Shown: positions 45,120 to 56,900, numbered from the stretch's first letter. The stretch is DNA of 64,000 nt from Notamacropus eugenii (GCF_028372415.1 NC_092878.1:31649903-31713902); one strand, 5' to 3'. Notes: generated by a model not told the origin, from the letters alone. Translations and numbers: made by a program.

Positions 45120-45790
45120 CGATTAGTTTAATAGAAAGAGCGCTAGTTTTTCTGTCAAAGACATGAATTCAAAATCTAGCTGGGCTACTCATTACCTGTG
45201 TGACCACAGGGAAATCACTTCATTTACCTCAGTTTTCTCTTCTGTAAAATAGGATTGGAATTGTTATTAAGCCCCTTTCAGATGTAATAATCAGGCAGCT
45301 AGGTAGATGGAGCATTGGGTCTGGAGTCAGGAAGACCTGAGTTCAAATTTGGCCTCAGATATTAATTGTGTATCCCTAGACAAGTCATTTGACCTCTATC
45401 TTCCTCCATTTTCTGAGTTTTAAAATGGGAATAATAATAGCACCTACTTCGCACTGTTGTTGTGAGGATCAAATGAGATAACATTTGTAAAGCCCTTATA
45501 ATTTCTGAAACATAGTAGGCACCTAAGAAATGCTCCCTCCCCCCTCCCCCCTTTGATCCAAATTAGTGTTGGGATTCATTCCTAGGAGAGATCCAGACAG
45601 AGATTCAAGAAGGGAAAAATCACTTGAGACTTCATGGAAAGGATAATGTCAGAACTGGATTTGAAGGAAGTAAAAGCAGGCAGAATGATGTAGTGAAAAG
45701 AGTAGGGCATTTGGAATCAGAAGACCTGAGTTTAAATGTCTCTTAAGCTGCCTAGTACTTTTGTTTCTTTGGGCAAGTTACTTACTATCT
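45120..45790 (+). repeat. MIR SINE cluster
   Basis: 45125-45295 (GTGTGACCACAGGGAAATCA), 45296-45535 (GGTCTGGAGTCAGGAAGACC, GTTGTGAGGATCAAATGAG) and 45675-45790 (AATCAGAAGACCTGAGTTTA). 45555-45665 may be antisense L2. Confidence 0.75.
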
Positions 45791-45793
45791 GTA

Positions 45794-46102
45794 GGGGCAG
45801 GTAGGTGATGCAGTGGATAGAGCACCAGTGCAGGAGTCAGGAGGACCTGAGTTCAAATCTCACCTCAGACACTTGACACTCACCAGCTGTGTGACCTTGG
45901 GCAAGTCACTTAACCCCAACTGCCTCATTCTGGGTCATCTCCAGTCATCCTGATGAATATCTAGTTACTGGATTCAGATGGCTCTGGAGGAGAAGTGAGG
46001 CTGGTGACCTGCACAGCCCTCCCTCACTCAAAACAAAGTCAAGTGCAAGTCATGTCATTATTTCTCTGATGGCATGGTCTTCTTCGGGAACGAAGGGCAA
46101 AC
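45794..46102 (+). mobile_element. Composite marsupial SINE
   Basis: Head: GCAGTGGATAGAGCACCAG, AGGAGGACCTGAGTTCAAAT, GTGACCTTGGGCAAGTCACT (tRNA/CORE-like). Tail: TCATCCTGATGAATATCTAG, GAAGTGAGGCTGGTGACCTG, CTCACTCAAAACAAAGTCAA. The reverse complement of the same 310-base unit is at 50639-50948 and 56243-56555. Confidence 0.85.
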
Positions 46103-46434
46103 CCATTGTATAGCAATAAATATTTTTTCATTGTTTTCTTCACATCCTTAAAATAACTCTATGAGGTAAGCAGAATAGTATCAATCATTATCCTATCTCA
46201 ACATTTTAAGGAATCAAGATTTTATTTAGTGTAAATACACCCCCTACTGATAATGATCATCTCTCCAACCGTTGGCAAACAGTTTCATAAATTGCTATGG
46301 CTAAAAAAAAAAAAGTCATTAGTTGGTGGTCAAATTTTTGTACAACTTTCAATACAATAAGAGATTGGGTCATGAGTATGAACCACCTGGATCATTGAGA
46401 GGGCTAAGCCATTTGCCTCTATACTACATGGACC

Positions 46435-46675
46435 CATCCTGTGATGCTCAGTGGATAAAATGCTGGACCTGGAGTCAGGAAGATCTGAGTTCAAATCCAG
46501 CCTTAGATAGACATTTACTAGATATATGACCCTGGGCAAGTCACAGTTTCTCATCTGTATAATGGTAGCAATAACAGTAATAACACCGGCCTCTCAGAGT
46601 TGCTGTAAGGAAACGTAAGATAATATTTGCAAAATGCTAGGAAATTTTAAGATGCTTGATAAATACTAACGTTTT
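46435..46675 (+). repeat. MIR SINE
   Basis: GACCTGGAGTCAGGAAGATC, GACCCTGGGCAAGTCACAGT and TGCTTGATAAATACTAACG. Confidence 0.82.
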
Positions 46676-46679
46676 TTGT

Positions 46680-47050
46680 TATTGGATCTCTGTTAGGTGG
46701 GAAGTTACAACTTCTGTTAATGTGACCGCCTTCCCCTTTCTAATTTAGAGCTTCTAACAGGAACATACAGTATAGAAAGGACACTATTCACAAGTCCATT
46801 CATTTTCTAGGGATATGTGAAGCCCTGAGGACTGTGTTTTATGAAAGCCCAAGTAATCTCTATAAGGACACTACCAGCCTATAAAGGAGGAAGTGAAAAA
46901 AGGTAGTAATGCTGAGCTCTACTCTCTCTTTATTTTGCAATTCTTCTAGTTATACAGTGTTTTCAGTTTTTGCAAAATGTTTCCACATTTTTGATTTTGA
47001 CTTACTTCATTAAAAAACAACACATACATTATCAATTTCTTAATCTGTCC
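46680..47050. other. Presumed SCG5 intron, nothing recognised
   Basis: No repeat or exon assigned. Confidence 0.35.
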
Positions 47051-47300
47051 AAGGTAGTTTGTCATTGCTGTTCATTCAGTCCTGTCAAGCTCTTCATGTG
47101 AACCATACTGTCCATGGGGTTTTCTTGGCAAAAATACTGGAGCGGTTTGCCATTTCCTTCACCAGTGGATTATGACAAACAGAGATTAAGTGACTTGCCC
47201 AGGATCACACAGCTAGAAAGTGTCTGAGGCCAGATTTGAATTCAGATCTTCTGACTCCAGACCCAATACTCTATTATCCACTGAGTCATCTAGTTTCCTC
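47050..47300 (+). repeat. THER2-like SINE
   Basis: GGGGTTTTCTTGGCAAAAAT, CTGGAGCGGTTTGCCATTTC, TAAGTGACTTGCCCAGGATC and ATCCACTGAGTCATCTAG. Confidence 0.85.
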
Positions 47301-47399
47301 CCAAAGTAGTGCAAAAGAAAAATGTCCTGCCTTCATGAAGCTTTCTCACTAGTAAAGATAAGGAAATATACAAGTAACCATAGCACAGGATATCTAGAG

Positions 47400-47960
47400 A
47401 ATCACGATGGAGGACAATGCCTTCAACTTGGTATTAAGAGCAACTTGGGTTTGAGTCTTATCTTGTATGACCCCAGGTGAGTCAAAACATCTCTGATCCT
47501 CCTCTTCCTCATCTGTAAAATGGGGATATTACTAGAACCTTCTTCATAGGGCTGTTGTAAAGATCAAATGAAATCATGAGATGATCCCATTAGACAATGA
47601 GCTCCTACAGGGTTTGTTTTTGTTCAGTCCTATCCAACTCTTCATGACCCCATGTGGGGTTTTGTTGGCAAAGATACTGGAGTGGTTTGCCTTTCCCTTT
47701 ACCAGCTCATTTTACAGATGAAGAAACTGAAGCAAACAGAGGTTAAGTGATTTGCCCAGGGCCACACAGCTTGTAAATATCTGACTTCAGATTTGAACTC
47801 AAGAAGATGAGTCTTCCTGACTCCAGTGCTCTATCAGATTATGACAACTAGCTGCCAATCCATGAGGGAGGCACTATCCTTTGCCTCTTTTTATACTCCC
47901 AGTGCTTAGCACAGTGCCTGGCAGATAGAAAGTGCTTAAGAAATGTGACTGACTTACTAA
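47400..47960 (+). repeat. MIR, THER2-like SINE and L2 tail in a row
   Basis: 47400-47585 MIR; 47615-47855 THER2-like (TACTGGAGTGGTTTGCCTTT, AGGTTAAGTGATTTGCCCAG); 47860-47955 L2 tail (CTTAGCACAGTGCCTGGCAG). Confidence 0.75.
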
Positions 47961-48139
47961 CTAATGTTCATAGTGTACTTTGTAAAACCATGCTAGTCAT
48001 TTTATTCATTCAACAAGCACTTATTAAAAGTCTGTGTGGTATCAGTTATGGACATTATTTGTCTATATAACTCAGTGCCTAACACAGCCCTGTGCACATA
48101 GTAGGTGCTTAGCAAGTTATTGTTTAATAAATATCATTA

Positions 48140-48480
48140 TTAGAATACAAGAGTGCAACTAAAGATAGAGTACTTTGGGAGTTCAGAAGTGAGAGTGATG
48201 ACTTCTGACTGGACATCAGGGAAGGCTTCATGGAGTAGATGACATCTGAACTGCGGTTTGAAGTATGGATAGAACTGGATCAAGAGAGTTTGGGGCAGAA
48301 GGAGTGGGGTTGGTAGAGAGTCAAGGCAAAAGGAACAACATGAGCACACTAGCAAGAAAACCTGCACCATTCCAAAGAAGTATGTAGGGCTAGTATCCCC
48401 GATTTACAGATGAGAAAACTAAGGCCCACAGAGGTTAGATAATTTGCTTGTGATCAGGTAGTGATGCACAGCACAAGCAT
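48140..48480 (-). repeat. Antisense L2 fragment and a MIR piece
   Basis: CAGGGAAGGCTTCATGGAG and AACTGCGGTTTGAAGTATG are antisense L2. 48395-48470 (TTTACAGATGAGAAAACTAA) is MIR, plus strand. Confidence 0.6.
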
Positions 48481-48489
48481 AATAGGGCC

Positions 48490-49440
48490 CTACAAGCATC
48501 TTCTTACTTTGTTTTCCACTTCCGAAGAATGGTTAGAGCCCCAGAGTGTCCATTGGTAAAATGAGATCTCCCAAAATGAGAGTGGGCTCAAGAGATCCAG
48601 GGGGCTTAGTCTCCTAAAACAATTCTCCTTACAACAACTCACCATGAAGATTCAGAGCGACTGAAGCCAAGTCCTCATTCTCGGGAGGCATTGGCAGAAT
48701 CCTTCTAGGATGGGACCCTGGCCATTATTCTTGCTACTGTCGTTCATTAATGTCTGAATGCCAGCTCCATGCCAGCAGGTTTGCAGCATCCAGACCCAGC
48801 CCCTAGCCTGCAGACTTTCACTCACAATGTGGTAACGCCCTGACAAGCTCACAGCCAGCCCGCCAGTCAAGTCTCATCAATAAACCCTCTCTGCTATAAC
48901 CCAATGACACCAAGGCTGCCAGTTGGGCTGGATGACTGGACATCAGCGCTGGACAATAATGAAGAATTGTAGTGGGACAGGCAGGTGCCAAGTAACCAGT
49001 CACCCACATCATAAAAAGGGAGTTCCATGAGGGCAGCCTGGCAGAGAGTGGGTGCAAGCTCCTGAATACCAGCCATTCAGCTAAAGGGGAAAAGATCCAA
49101 CAGTTTCCAGTTATGTTACCCACAAACAGCAGGCACTAAAAATACAGCCCCTTCCTTCATTCTTCCAACCATCCTGGGTATACCATTTCTATTATGGTCT
49201 AAAAAGCTCAAGAAATCATATGGGTTATTAAAGCCAGCTCCTTGAGCCCGCACCCACCCATGGCACTTCCCAAATATCCTTGCTAGTGGGCAGAGGGTGC
49301 CAGCCTGAGATACCCACGGGACAGAAAAAAAGGATCTGAATTAAGAGAAAGGAGAAGTCTTATGCTCAAGGAATCCGAGGCAACTTTCATCTTTCAAAAA
49401 CCCAAAAAGCAATAAATAATCAAAGGAGATATGAGATGGG
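48490..49440. other. Presumed SCG5 intron, non-repeat stretch with several CpGs
   Basis: About 950 bases without a recognised repeat. It contains a weak exon-like segment at 48648-48712, discussed as a finding. Overlapping minus-strand frames at 48818-49123 have no protein match. Confidence 0.4.
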
Positions 49441-49849
49441 TGACAGCAATTCCATTCAATTCAATAAACATTTATTAAGGATGTAGCAACACTGTATCTT
49501 TACAAAGCCCTCTCATGCTTGCCTTCTTTGCTCTCTTAACAGGGCTCCTTTCCCTAGGATTTGGATTCTGCCTCCTCATGAAAATCCTTATCTTCTTTCC
49601 ATCAGCTGATCAACAAGCATATATTGAATGCAAAGCACTGTGCCTAAAATGTAAATTCAAAGACATTATATTTTAATTATATTTAATTATATTTTACTTG
49701 TGTGTATGTGTGTATGTGAAGGGGCAGAGTATCACAAGCACAGAGATAAGTCAATACAAACTATAGAGAAGGTCATCTCAAGAGGGAGAGAACATAGACA
49801 CCTGGGATGATTTTCCAAGGGCCAAGTATAGGAGGTGACACCTGAATTG

Positions 49850-50570
49850 TGCTGAACATGACCCATTGCTATATATTACTCCCTCTCTACATACTTTGCA
49901 TTCTATCAGTCTGGCTGTCTCTTGCTGCTCCTTACTTTCAATATCCTTTCTTGTCTGTATCCATGCCTAAGCGCTGGCTGGGATACATTCCCTCCTCATT
50001 GTTGTTGTGTTTGTCCTTTTTTGAAGGAGACCATGACATCAGGGATTGATGACATGACTTGCAGTTGACCTGGATTTGAGTGAGGGAGAAATGTGCAAGG
50101 TCACCAACCTCACTTTCTTCTCCTGAGCCATCTGGGTCCAGTGACCAGATATTCATCAAGATGACTGGAGATGGCCCAGAATGCAATGGGAGACCCTGGG
50201 GACCCTGGCCCTTTTAGGCTGAGGCCTTTTCAGGTTCACACTTTGAGTGAGGTTATAAGAGCCCTCTTTAAGAAGTGAATCAATGGATGACATCCATCCT
50301 CATAACCCCTGCTTCAAATCCCTGGTTGCTTTTAAGACTCAGTTCAGGCACCACCTTCTGCAAGAGGACTTTCCTAGTGCCCAACTCCATCCCCTTCCAC
50401 CCCACCTGCTCATGCCTTCCTTTCCTTGTATGTGTTTTCTATGGGTTTTGCAGATGCCTGTCTATATACATGCAGTATCCTCTATTAGAGTGTAAACTCC
50501 TTAAATGTAGGGACTGTTTTACTGTCTTTACACCCATGGCATGAGTCACAATGCCTGGCACAGAGGAGTC
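49850..50570 (+). repeat. L2 LINE 3' part interrupted by a SINE
   Basis: L2 at 49850-50000 and again 50285-50570 (TTTTAAGACTCAGTTCAGGC, CACCTTCTGCAAGAGGACTT, TAGAGTGTAAACTCCTTAAA, AATGCCTGGCACAGAGGAG). The gap is filled by a SINE. Confidence 0.75.
50002..50285 (+). mobile_element. Marsupial SINE, second composite type, inside L2
   Basis: The first 175 bases (GTGTTTGTCCTTTTTTGAAG, GACATGACTTGCAGTTGACC, GTGACCAGATATTCATCAAG, TGACTGGAGATGGCCCAGAA) match the block of the composite SINE. The rest (CCTGGCCCTTTTAGGCTGAG, CACACTTTGAGTGAGGTTAT) is a different partner. Confidence 0.7.
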
Positions 50571-50579
50571 ATCAATCAG

Positions 50580-51020
50580 TTATTTTGCATTTATTAAGCT
50601 CCTATTATATTCTAGGCAATATGCTAAGCACTAGGGATTGGTGTGTGTGTTTGTCCTTCATTGCCGAAGAAGACCATGCCATCACAGAAATGATGATATG
50701 ACTTGCACTTGACTTTGTTTTGAGTGAGGGAGGGCTGTGCAGGTCTCACTTCCCCTCCAGAGCCATATGGATCCAATGACCAGATATTCATAAGGATGAT
50801 TGGAGATGACCCAAGATGAGGTAATTGGGGTTAAGTGACTTGCCCAAGGTCACACAGCTAGTGAGTGTCAAGTGCCTGAGGTGAGATTTGAACTCAGGCC
50901 CTCCTGACTCCTGCACCACCTCTAGACACTGCACCACCTAGCTGCCCCAAGCACTAGGGATACAAAGAAAGGCAAAAGACAGTCCCTGTTCTCAAGAGCT
51001 TACAATCCAATGGACCACAA
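50580..51020 (+). repeat. THER1-like SINE split by the composite SINE
   Basis: The head lies at 50585-50638 and the continuation at 50949-51020 (CAAGAGCTTACAATCCAATG). Confidence 0.7.
50639..50948 (-). mobile_element. Composite marsupial SINE with a perfect 13-bp target-site duplication
   Basis: Reverse complement of the 45794 unit. Flanks AAGCACTAGGGAT at 50626-50638 and 50949-50961 are identical. It is inserted inside a THER1-like SINE whose two halves (TTTATTAAGCTCCTATTATA before, TACAAAGAAAGGCAAAAGAC after) rejoin cleanly. Confidence 0.92.
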
Positions 51021-51154
51021 CATGGAAACAAACACTCAAAACTAAGATAGATATAGGAGAAACTGCAGGCTGAAAATTTCATAAATAATTATTGATCTTG
51101 ACCCCCCCCCCCCAAGAAAAGACATCTCTTCCCATTCTTTTGTGCTGGGGAGGA

Positions 51155-51371
51155 CAGAATGTCAAAATGTCAAATTGAAATAGAAGTAGAACTAAACTGT
51201 ATGTCAGGATCTCTGCAGGCTGAATATTCACTTAGAAAACCATACAGTAACATTATCTATGTTTCACTCTATTTTTATTTGTTTTGTTAAACATTTCTGA
51301 ATTACATTTTAATCTGGTTCAGGCTGCACTCCAGCTACATGAGGCCCACAGGTTCATGTTTGACACCTCTG
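51155..51371. mobile_element. hAT-like miniature element
   Basis: Starts CAGAATGTCAAAATGTCAAA and ends GTTTGACACCTCTG. Inside are TTAGAAAACCATACAGTAAC and ACATTTTAATCTGGTTCAGG. Wording and inverted ends fit a widespread mammalian/marsupial hAT miniature; no clean duplication was seen. Confidence 0.6.
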
Positions 51372-51894
51372 GCATGGAACATGCTTATAATGTCAGATTT
51401 TTCTAAATGCAAAATTAGTTTTGCTGAACTTTTTTCCTCTTCCTCCTCTTTTTCTTTTTAAAAAATTTCTTTGTTAGAAGAGATGACTCTGGGTAGGAGA
51501 GGGAGAAGAAGCCTAGGCAAGGTAAAATAAAAAAATATCAATAACCATCTATTTCAAAAAAATAAATGGTGTTGAATGGTCAATTGAAGGAAGATAAAGA
51601 TTGTAGGAGGTAGTAGTAAGGAAACAGAACCTACGATCCAGGGAAGAGCCAAAGGGGAAAAAAAGTAAGCATGAGAGGGCCTCCTTAGGACATAATATTC
51701 TAAGAAACTTCAAACTTGACCTTGAAGTTTATATGGCAGTATCTGATTTGAATACATCCACCCACTCTTTCAAAAAGTACAACCACTTCCCAAAGATTCA
51801 AATGCTGATAAGACACTTTTCGGATTTTCTGGTCCCTTATGTCTCTTCATTCCTTCTTTAGGATTCTCATTACACATTAGAACCCCAACTGAAG

Positions 51895-52150
51895 AGAGTG
51901 GGGGGAGGAAGAAGAAAAAAGGAAAGAGGGACAGAGAGAGAAGGGGAGGGAGGGAAAGAGAAAGAGGAGAGAGAGAGGGGAGGGAAAGAGAGAGAGAGGA
52001 GAGGGAAAGAGAAAGGAAGAAGGGGAAGGAAAGAAGGGAGAGGAAAGAGAGAGAGAAATGGGAAGGAAGGAAGGAAAGGGGAGAGGAGAAAGAGAGAGGG
52101 GGAAGGATGGAGAGGAGGGAGAGAGAAGGAGGAGAAGGAAGAGGAGAAAA
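51895..52150. repeat. Long polypurine (GA/GGA) tract
   Basis: About 255 bases, almost all purine on the plus strand, as irregular GA, GGAA and GGGA units. It produces meaningless open frames on both strands. Confidence 0.92.
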
Positions 52151-52159
52151 AACATAAAT

Positions 52160-53555
52160 TAGTCCTCCTTTATTATGTAGCTTTTCTTAAAAGGTTGAAA
52201 AGACTGGTTAGCATGAAGTTTATGATTGTCTATGGAGTTCAAATATGTGCAAATGCTTTCCAAAATTAGCACAAATACCTTATATATCTGTGTAGAAACT
52301 AAGCTAATGGGAAGAAAAAATTAGGAAACTCATTTATTGTGTTTTTCTCTATACCCTTATCCTTTTATTATTTTGTTAGTTCGATTTAAAGCTTTCTGAC
52401 TTGATCTCCAGTAAACACATATTCATATGTCAAAGAAATAATTTTCATTTTTAAGGACTATATTCAATCTGTAAAATCAGAGTGTTGGATTAGGGAATCT
52501 CTAAGGGCCTTTATAACTCCAAATCTATGATGCTATGATCCTAAGACATATCCTTTTACAAATAATTACCATATCCCTCCTCATAAGCAGAGCCCTGGTA
52601 TTGGGTGTTTCCAAGAATTCCTGCATTGTGGCAGCCAAGAGGGGCCTAATATTGTAATGGCACCGAGGTCATCATTTCCATTTCAATTAAAGTTCTCATC
52701 TATGATTAGTCCAATTGACTTTGGGGGTCTGATCTAATTTCTTTCTAATTTTAACTGGTTAGGTAAGTGCTGGATAAGTGGTACAGACATTAAGTGCTAT
52801 TGGGGAAAATAACAAAAGAATTATCTTCAGCATGGAAACCTAACTATATAACTCAGTAGCTAAGTCATAGAGAGCAACCCGAGGTACAAAGATGGATAAG
52901 TGATTTGCCCAGAGTCAGTATGAGTGTCAGAATTTGAACGTAGGTCTTCCAGACTCTACACCCAGTTTTCTGTCCATTATGCCATCATACTTCTATAGAA
53001 TAAGAAACACAAATGATAATCACAAGAGACAATGAGAATGTAACCCTTCACCTTTAAAGAAACTATCATTGCCCATGCTACACTGGTGGCCAAACAGTGC
53101 CTGAATTGTTTAGTGATGATGGCTGGCATCGGATCATCCACATTCTCTTACCCATGACACCATGGCACAAATCAAGTTGATTAGGAGAAAACAGACTACA
53201 GATCTACTCTGGGTAGTCTGTATATTCACCATCCCTTAAGGCCAGGAAGCCGAACAAGAGGGCAAATTGCAACATAGCTCTATCAATGACTGACCATTCA
53301 CAAGGATGCCACCACACATTTTCAACTTTGGTATATATCACTGATCTACTGAGATTCACTGGGGCCATATGGCACTTTAAAGGAGAAATATGAATTGAGG
53401 TAAAATGATGGGAAATTGAAAAGGAGAATTTGCTTCTCAGCTGTGGCTTATTAACAAGTATTGCTCTTCATTTCATTCTCTTTTTTTCTGCAATGTTGCC
53501 TAAGAAGCCCCAGAAGGAAGAGAGTTCATTCTTATTGGGGGGTCACTGAAGACTT
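52160..53555. other. Presumed SCG5 intron, mostly unique
   Basis: 52830-52990 resembles a worn MIR (TAAGTGATTTGCCCAGAGTC). The rest is unassigned; no exon. Confidence 0.4.
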
Positions 53556-53559
53556 CAGT

Positions 53560-54160
53560 GAACTCAACTTAATATAAGCATTCTCTGTGGCATGCAAATA
53601 ATGCAGGCAGTGAGAAAAGAGCATAAATGGATTGTTCTTGCAGCTTTCACATCTCCATATGGTCCCAATTTATGATCATAAGCAGAATTGTTTATTTTTT
53701 TAAAAGCTTTTTAGTTCACTTTTAAGGTATTTTGCTGAGGCACAGCCTGCTCTTAAAAGAGAGAAAATGTGTGTTTTTTCCGAAGTGCTGTTTATTTTGG
53801 CTGTTTACTCATTTGCAAAAGTTCAAATGTTATTCTGTGGATTTTACTAATTTTCCTGCAGCAGCCACAAGACCAAGAGGGGGAAAATTTTTTTGCAGGG
53901 AGATACTTTCAGGGCTGCCATGAATTTGGTAAGCTTTGCAAAAGCAATTTTGAATAGGTAATTTGTTAAAGTCCCCTCAGTCACTTAATTTAACTTTATT
54001 TGCCGTCTGCAATGAGGTGTCAATTTGGCAGTTTGTATGGTGCCCAAAGATGTTTGTACACGGCGGCCAAGGTCTCTCTTTTCGGTGCTTGAACTTTCAC
54101 AATTCACCTCATTTGATATTTGCTGAAAGACAGATTATCAGGAGGTTAGAGAAGACCTCA
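53560..54160. promoter_or_regulatory. Candidate conserved noncoding element
   Basis: About 600 bases with no repeat, AT-rich blocks with short CpG-bearing patches (TACACGGCGGCCAAGGTC), an octamer ATGCAAAT at 53592 and several homeodomain-like TAATT cores. Frames here lack protein similarity. This is a style judgement only; no alignment was possible. Confidence 0.3.
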
Positions 54161-55040
54161 GATTCAGTAAGAGTCAACAGTTGCTCAAAAATATTGGGAT
54201 CTATCAAATTATGACTTGCCCTAAACTGAACAATGTATTTTTCACTCCTCAGCCCCATGTCCTCCCTGAGAATAAATGCTCTTGCATGGCTATTCTGGGA
54301 TTCCATGGTCAAATGCTCCTTGTAAGTTATTCCTCATGTCTCAGTACTGCAACAACAATAAAATTACCTACCTACTGACTATAGGAAGCAATCCATGTTG
54401 ATTAACTAGAGAAAAGCAAGCCAAGTGGCAATATTCATTTCACTGACTCCCAGGCAGATTGTTCTCTTTCTGCACTGGGAAACAGGGATCAGAAACTTAG
54501 ATTAGGGAACTAGGCAACCTGGGTAACATGGGTCAGAGATGTGGATGAGCACATAGAAGGCAGGTCAGACTTGACCCAAGGTCAAGTCACCCAGAAGAAC
54601 ACAAGTCAGAGGATAAACAAATAAATGAGAATCAGGTGGACTTTGTTTCGGGATTTGTTGAGTGAATATTCAGGAGACCAAGTAAATGGTTAAGATCCAA
54701 AAGAACCACATAAGTTGAAAGGGAAGACAATAGTAGACTGGGTCAGATGCTTGGCAAGAGACTGATAACTCAGTCAGCTCTGGACCTCCAGCTCTAATAA
54801 TATAGCTGGTTTGGAGAAACTTCTCCTCTTTACCCATCTCTCCTACCATATGTAGCAATAGCCCTAAGGCTAGTAACAATTTCAGATGATTTGAATGATG
54901 CTGTCCAACTGACTGAAGAGAAACTCGGGGTGGGGCGGGGGGGACAGAATCAAAGAATGAGGGATTTAAAAGAAGATTTTAAAAATCAGATCTATTATTT
55001 CATTGGTAGAGTGAATTTCCAATAAGGAAAAATGTCCCTG
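54161..55040. other. Presumed SCG5 intron, nothing recognised
   Basis: Unassigned sequence. Confidence 0.35.
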
Positions 55041-55195
55041 CCACTTATGCTGTGTCTTTGAGAGGTGTATGGGGCACTGAAAAGTTAAGTGTTTCACACA
55101 AGGTTCCACAGTCAGGAGATGTCAGAGGCAGCATGGGAACCCAGGTCTTCCTGATTCTGGGTCCAGTTTACTTCCAATATGTCCTACTGCCTCTT
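55040..55195 (+). repeat. MIR SINE part
   Basis: AAAGTTAAGTGTTTCACAC and ATGGGAACCCAGGTCTTCCT. Confidence 0.6.
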
Positions 55196-55199
55196 TTAA

Positions 55200-55925
55200 A
55201 AGAGAGCATTCAGGAGAAATTTAAGTTGCTTTGCCAACTCCTGGACCAAATAAGGAATGTTCCACTGGATGGGAAACTTCCCTTCAGGTATCTAAAGGAG
55301 AAAATACATAGAAATCTGTAGTCATCATACCTGAACCTCTTCTTAGATGACATGACTTCTCTTGGAGACAAGAGAGTGGCATGGTCCTGCTCTCTGGGAA
55401 ACTTTTGTGAGAACAGGGTGAGTAGCCACAAGGAAGGGAAGTCCATAATTTGGTCCTGTTACCATTCAGCAGGGATGCAAAGAAAAGCTGCACTTCCTAC
55501 CAGGCAGGGAGACCCTACAGGCATTCCCCTTTGCAGACATCTGAGGATAGAAAAAAAAATTTGCTCTAGGAAAAATCTTGGCATTGCCATTGAGTGCTGC
55601 CTGATACCACTTGCTGGGAGTTGCCTACATCTGACTACAAGAAAAGCTATTTTAGAGATCAATGTCTAAAATTTTACAATGCCCTTGGGAATGACTGGAG
55701 GTTCTTGTTGGGAGCCCATGGCCTAAGAGTCACACACCAGAGGTGTTTCGGACAGCTGGTTTGTTCATTCAAGGGGGGCTTCATATTCCAAGAACTCTAC
55801 TGGGAATTCTACTTTTTTTTTCTTCCACCTTTCAATAAAACTTTCCTTTTTTAACTTTGTGAACTATATGCTTGTCAAGGGAGTTGGTGTTAGCACACTG
55901 GGCAGCATCAGTAATTTTCCAGATT
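55200..55925. other. Unassigned sequence ending in a poly(A)-signal-like patch
   Basis: No family recognised. CACCTTTCAATAAAACTTTC at about 55826 looks like a transcript or LTR end, but no matching start was found. Confidence 0.35.
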
Positions 55926-55973
<48 letters not shown>

Positions 55974-56003
55974 CGAGTGTGTGTGCGTGCGAGTGTGTGT
56001 GCG

Positions 56004-56082
<79 letters not shown>
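55925..56082. repeat. Compound (TG)n (GA)n microsatellite
   Basis: About 85 bases of TG with CG-containing variants, then about 72 bases of uninterrupted GA. Confidence 0.95.
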
Positions 56083-56085
<3 letters not shown>

Positions 56086-56242
56086 CCCAAAGTGACCCTG
56101 AGTTCTTTTTTGCTGTGAGAGCCCTCTGATACAAGAGTTACAATGTGATTCCTATCTATCCAGGAATGAGTCCCAACGTAGCTCTGCTGAACCTGATGTG
56201 GGGGAGTACTTAATTGGCAGTACCTAACTAAAGTAAAGTGTT

Positions 56243-56555
56243 GTGTGCATTCATCTTTCATTGTTGAAGAGGACCACGCCATCAGAGAAACGATGACATG
56301 ACTTGCACTTGACTTTGTTTTGAGTGAGGGAGGGCTGTGCAGGTCACCAGCCTCACTTCTCCAAAGCCATCTGGATCCAGTGACCAGATATTCATCAGGA
56401 TGACTGGAGATGACCCAGAACGAGGCAGTTGGGGTTAAGTGACTTGCCCAAGGTCACACAGCTAAGTGAGTGTCAAGTGTCTGAGGTAAGATTTGAACTC
56501 AGGTCCTCCTGACTCCTGCACTGGTGCTCTAGACACTGCACCATCTAGTTCCCTC
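56243..56555 (-). mobile_element. Composite marsupial SINE with target-site duplication
   Basis: Same unit as 50639-50948, same orientation. Flanks AAAGTAAAGTGTT (56230-56242) and AAAGTAAAGTATT (56556-56568) differ at one base. Confidence 0.92.
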
Positions 56556-56699
56556 AAAGTAAAGTATTATGATCTGCAAGAATGAGTAAGGTCTGATAAG
56601 CAGATCATAACTACTGTGGGGCATTAGAAGAACAAAGATACCAGGAATGGTAACTCAGATTAGAAGAACTATGGAGAGACTTGTCCATTCTGTTTGATG

Positions 56700-56900
56700 G
56701 TTGAGGACCCTGATCCTACCTCCTGAGGCTTTAGAGTCAGAAGACTTGGATTCAAATCCTACTCCTGATATTTGCTACCTGTATGACTTAGGGCAAGTCA
56801 CAACCTCCCTTGGCCTTAGGTTCCTTGAGTATAAGGAGGGAACTGGTCTAGAATGCCTCTGATGATCTCTCCTAGATCTATGACCTTGGGATTCCTGTGG
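56700..56900 (+). repeat. MIR SINE
   Basis: TTTAGAGTCAGAAGACTTGG, TGACTTAGGGCAAGTCACAA and GATGATCTCTCCTAGATCTA. Confidence 0.8.

Noticed and set aside
48652-49123. Overlapping minus-strand frames of 60-101 codons
   Set aside because: Three frames overlap in the same place with no protein similarity; typical of CpG-bearing unique sequence.
51877-52269. Long Arg/Glu-Gly or Ser/Leu/Pro frames
   Set aside because: Pure products of the polypurine tract.
55800-55860. Transcript-end or LTR-like patch with AATAAA
   Set aside because: No matching start, inverted ends or target duplication could be found.
55832-56282. Frames of Val-Cys, Arg-Glu, Ser-Leu and His-Thr repeats
   Set aside because: Translations of the TG/GA microsatellite, not genes.
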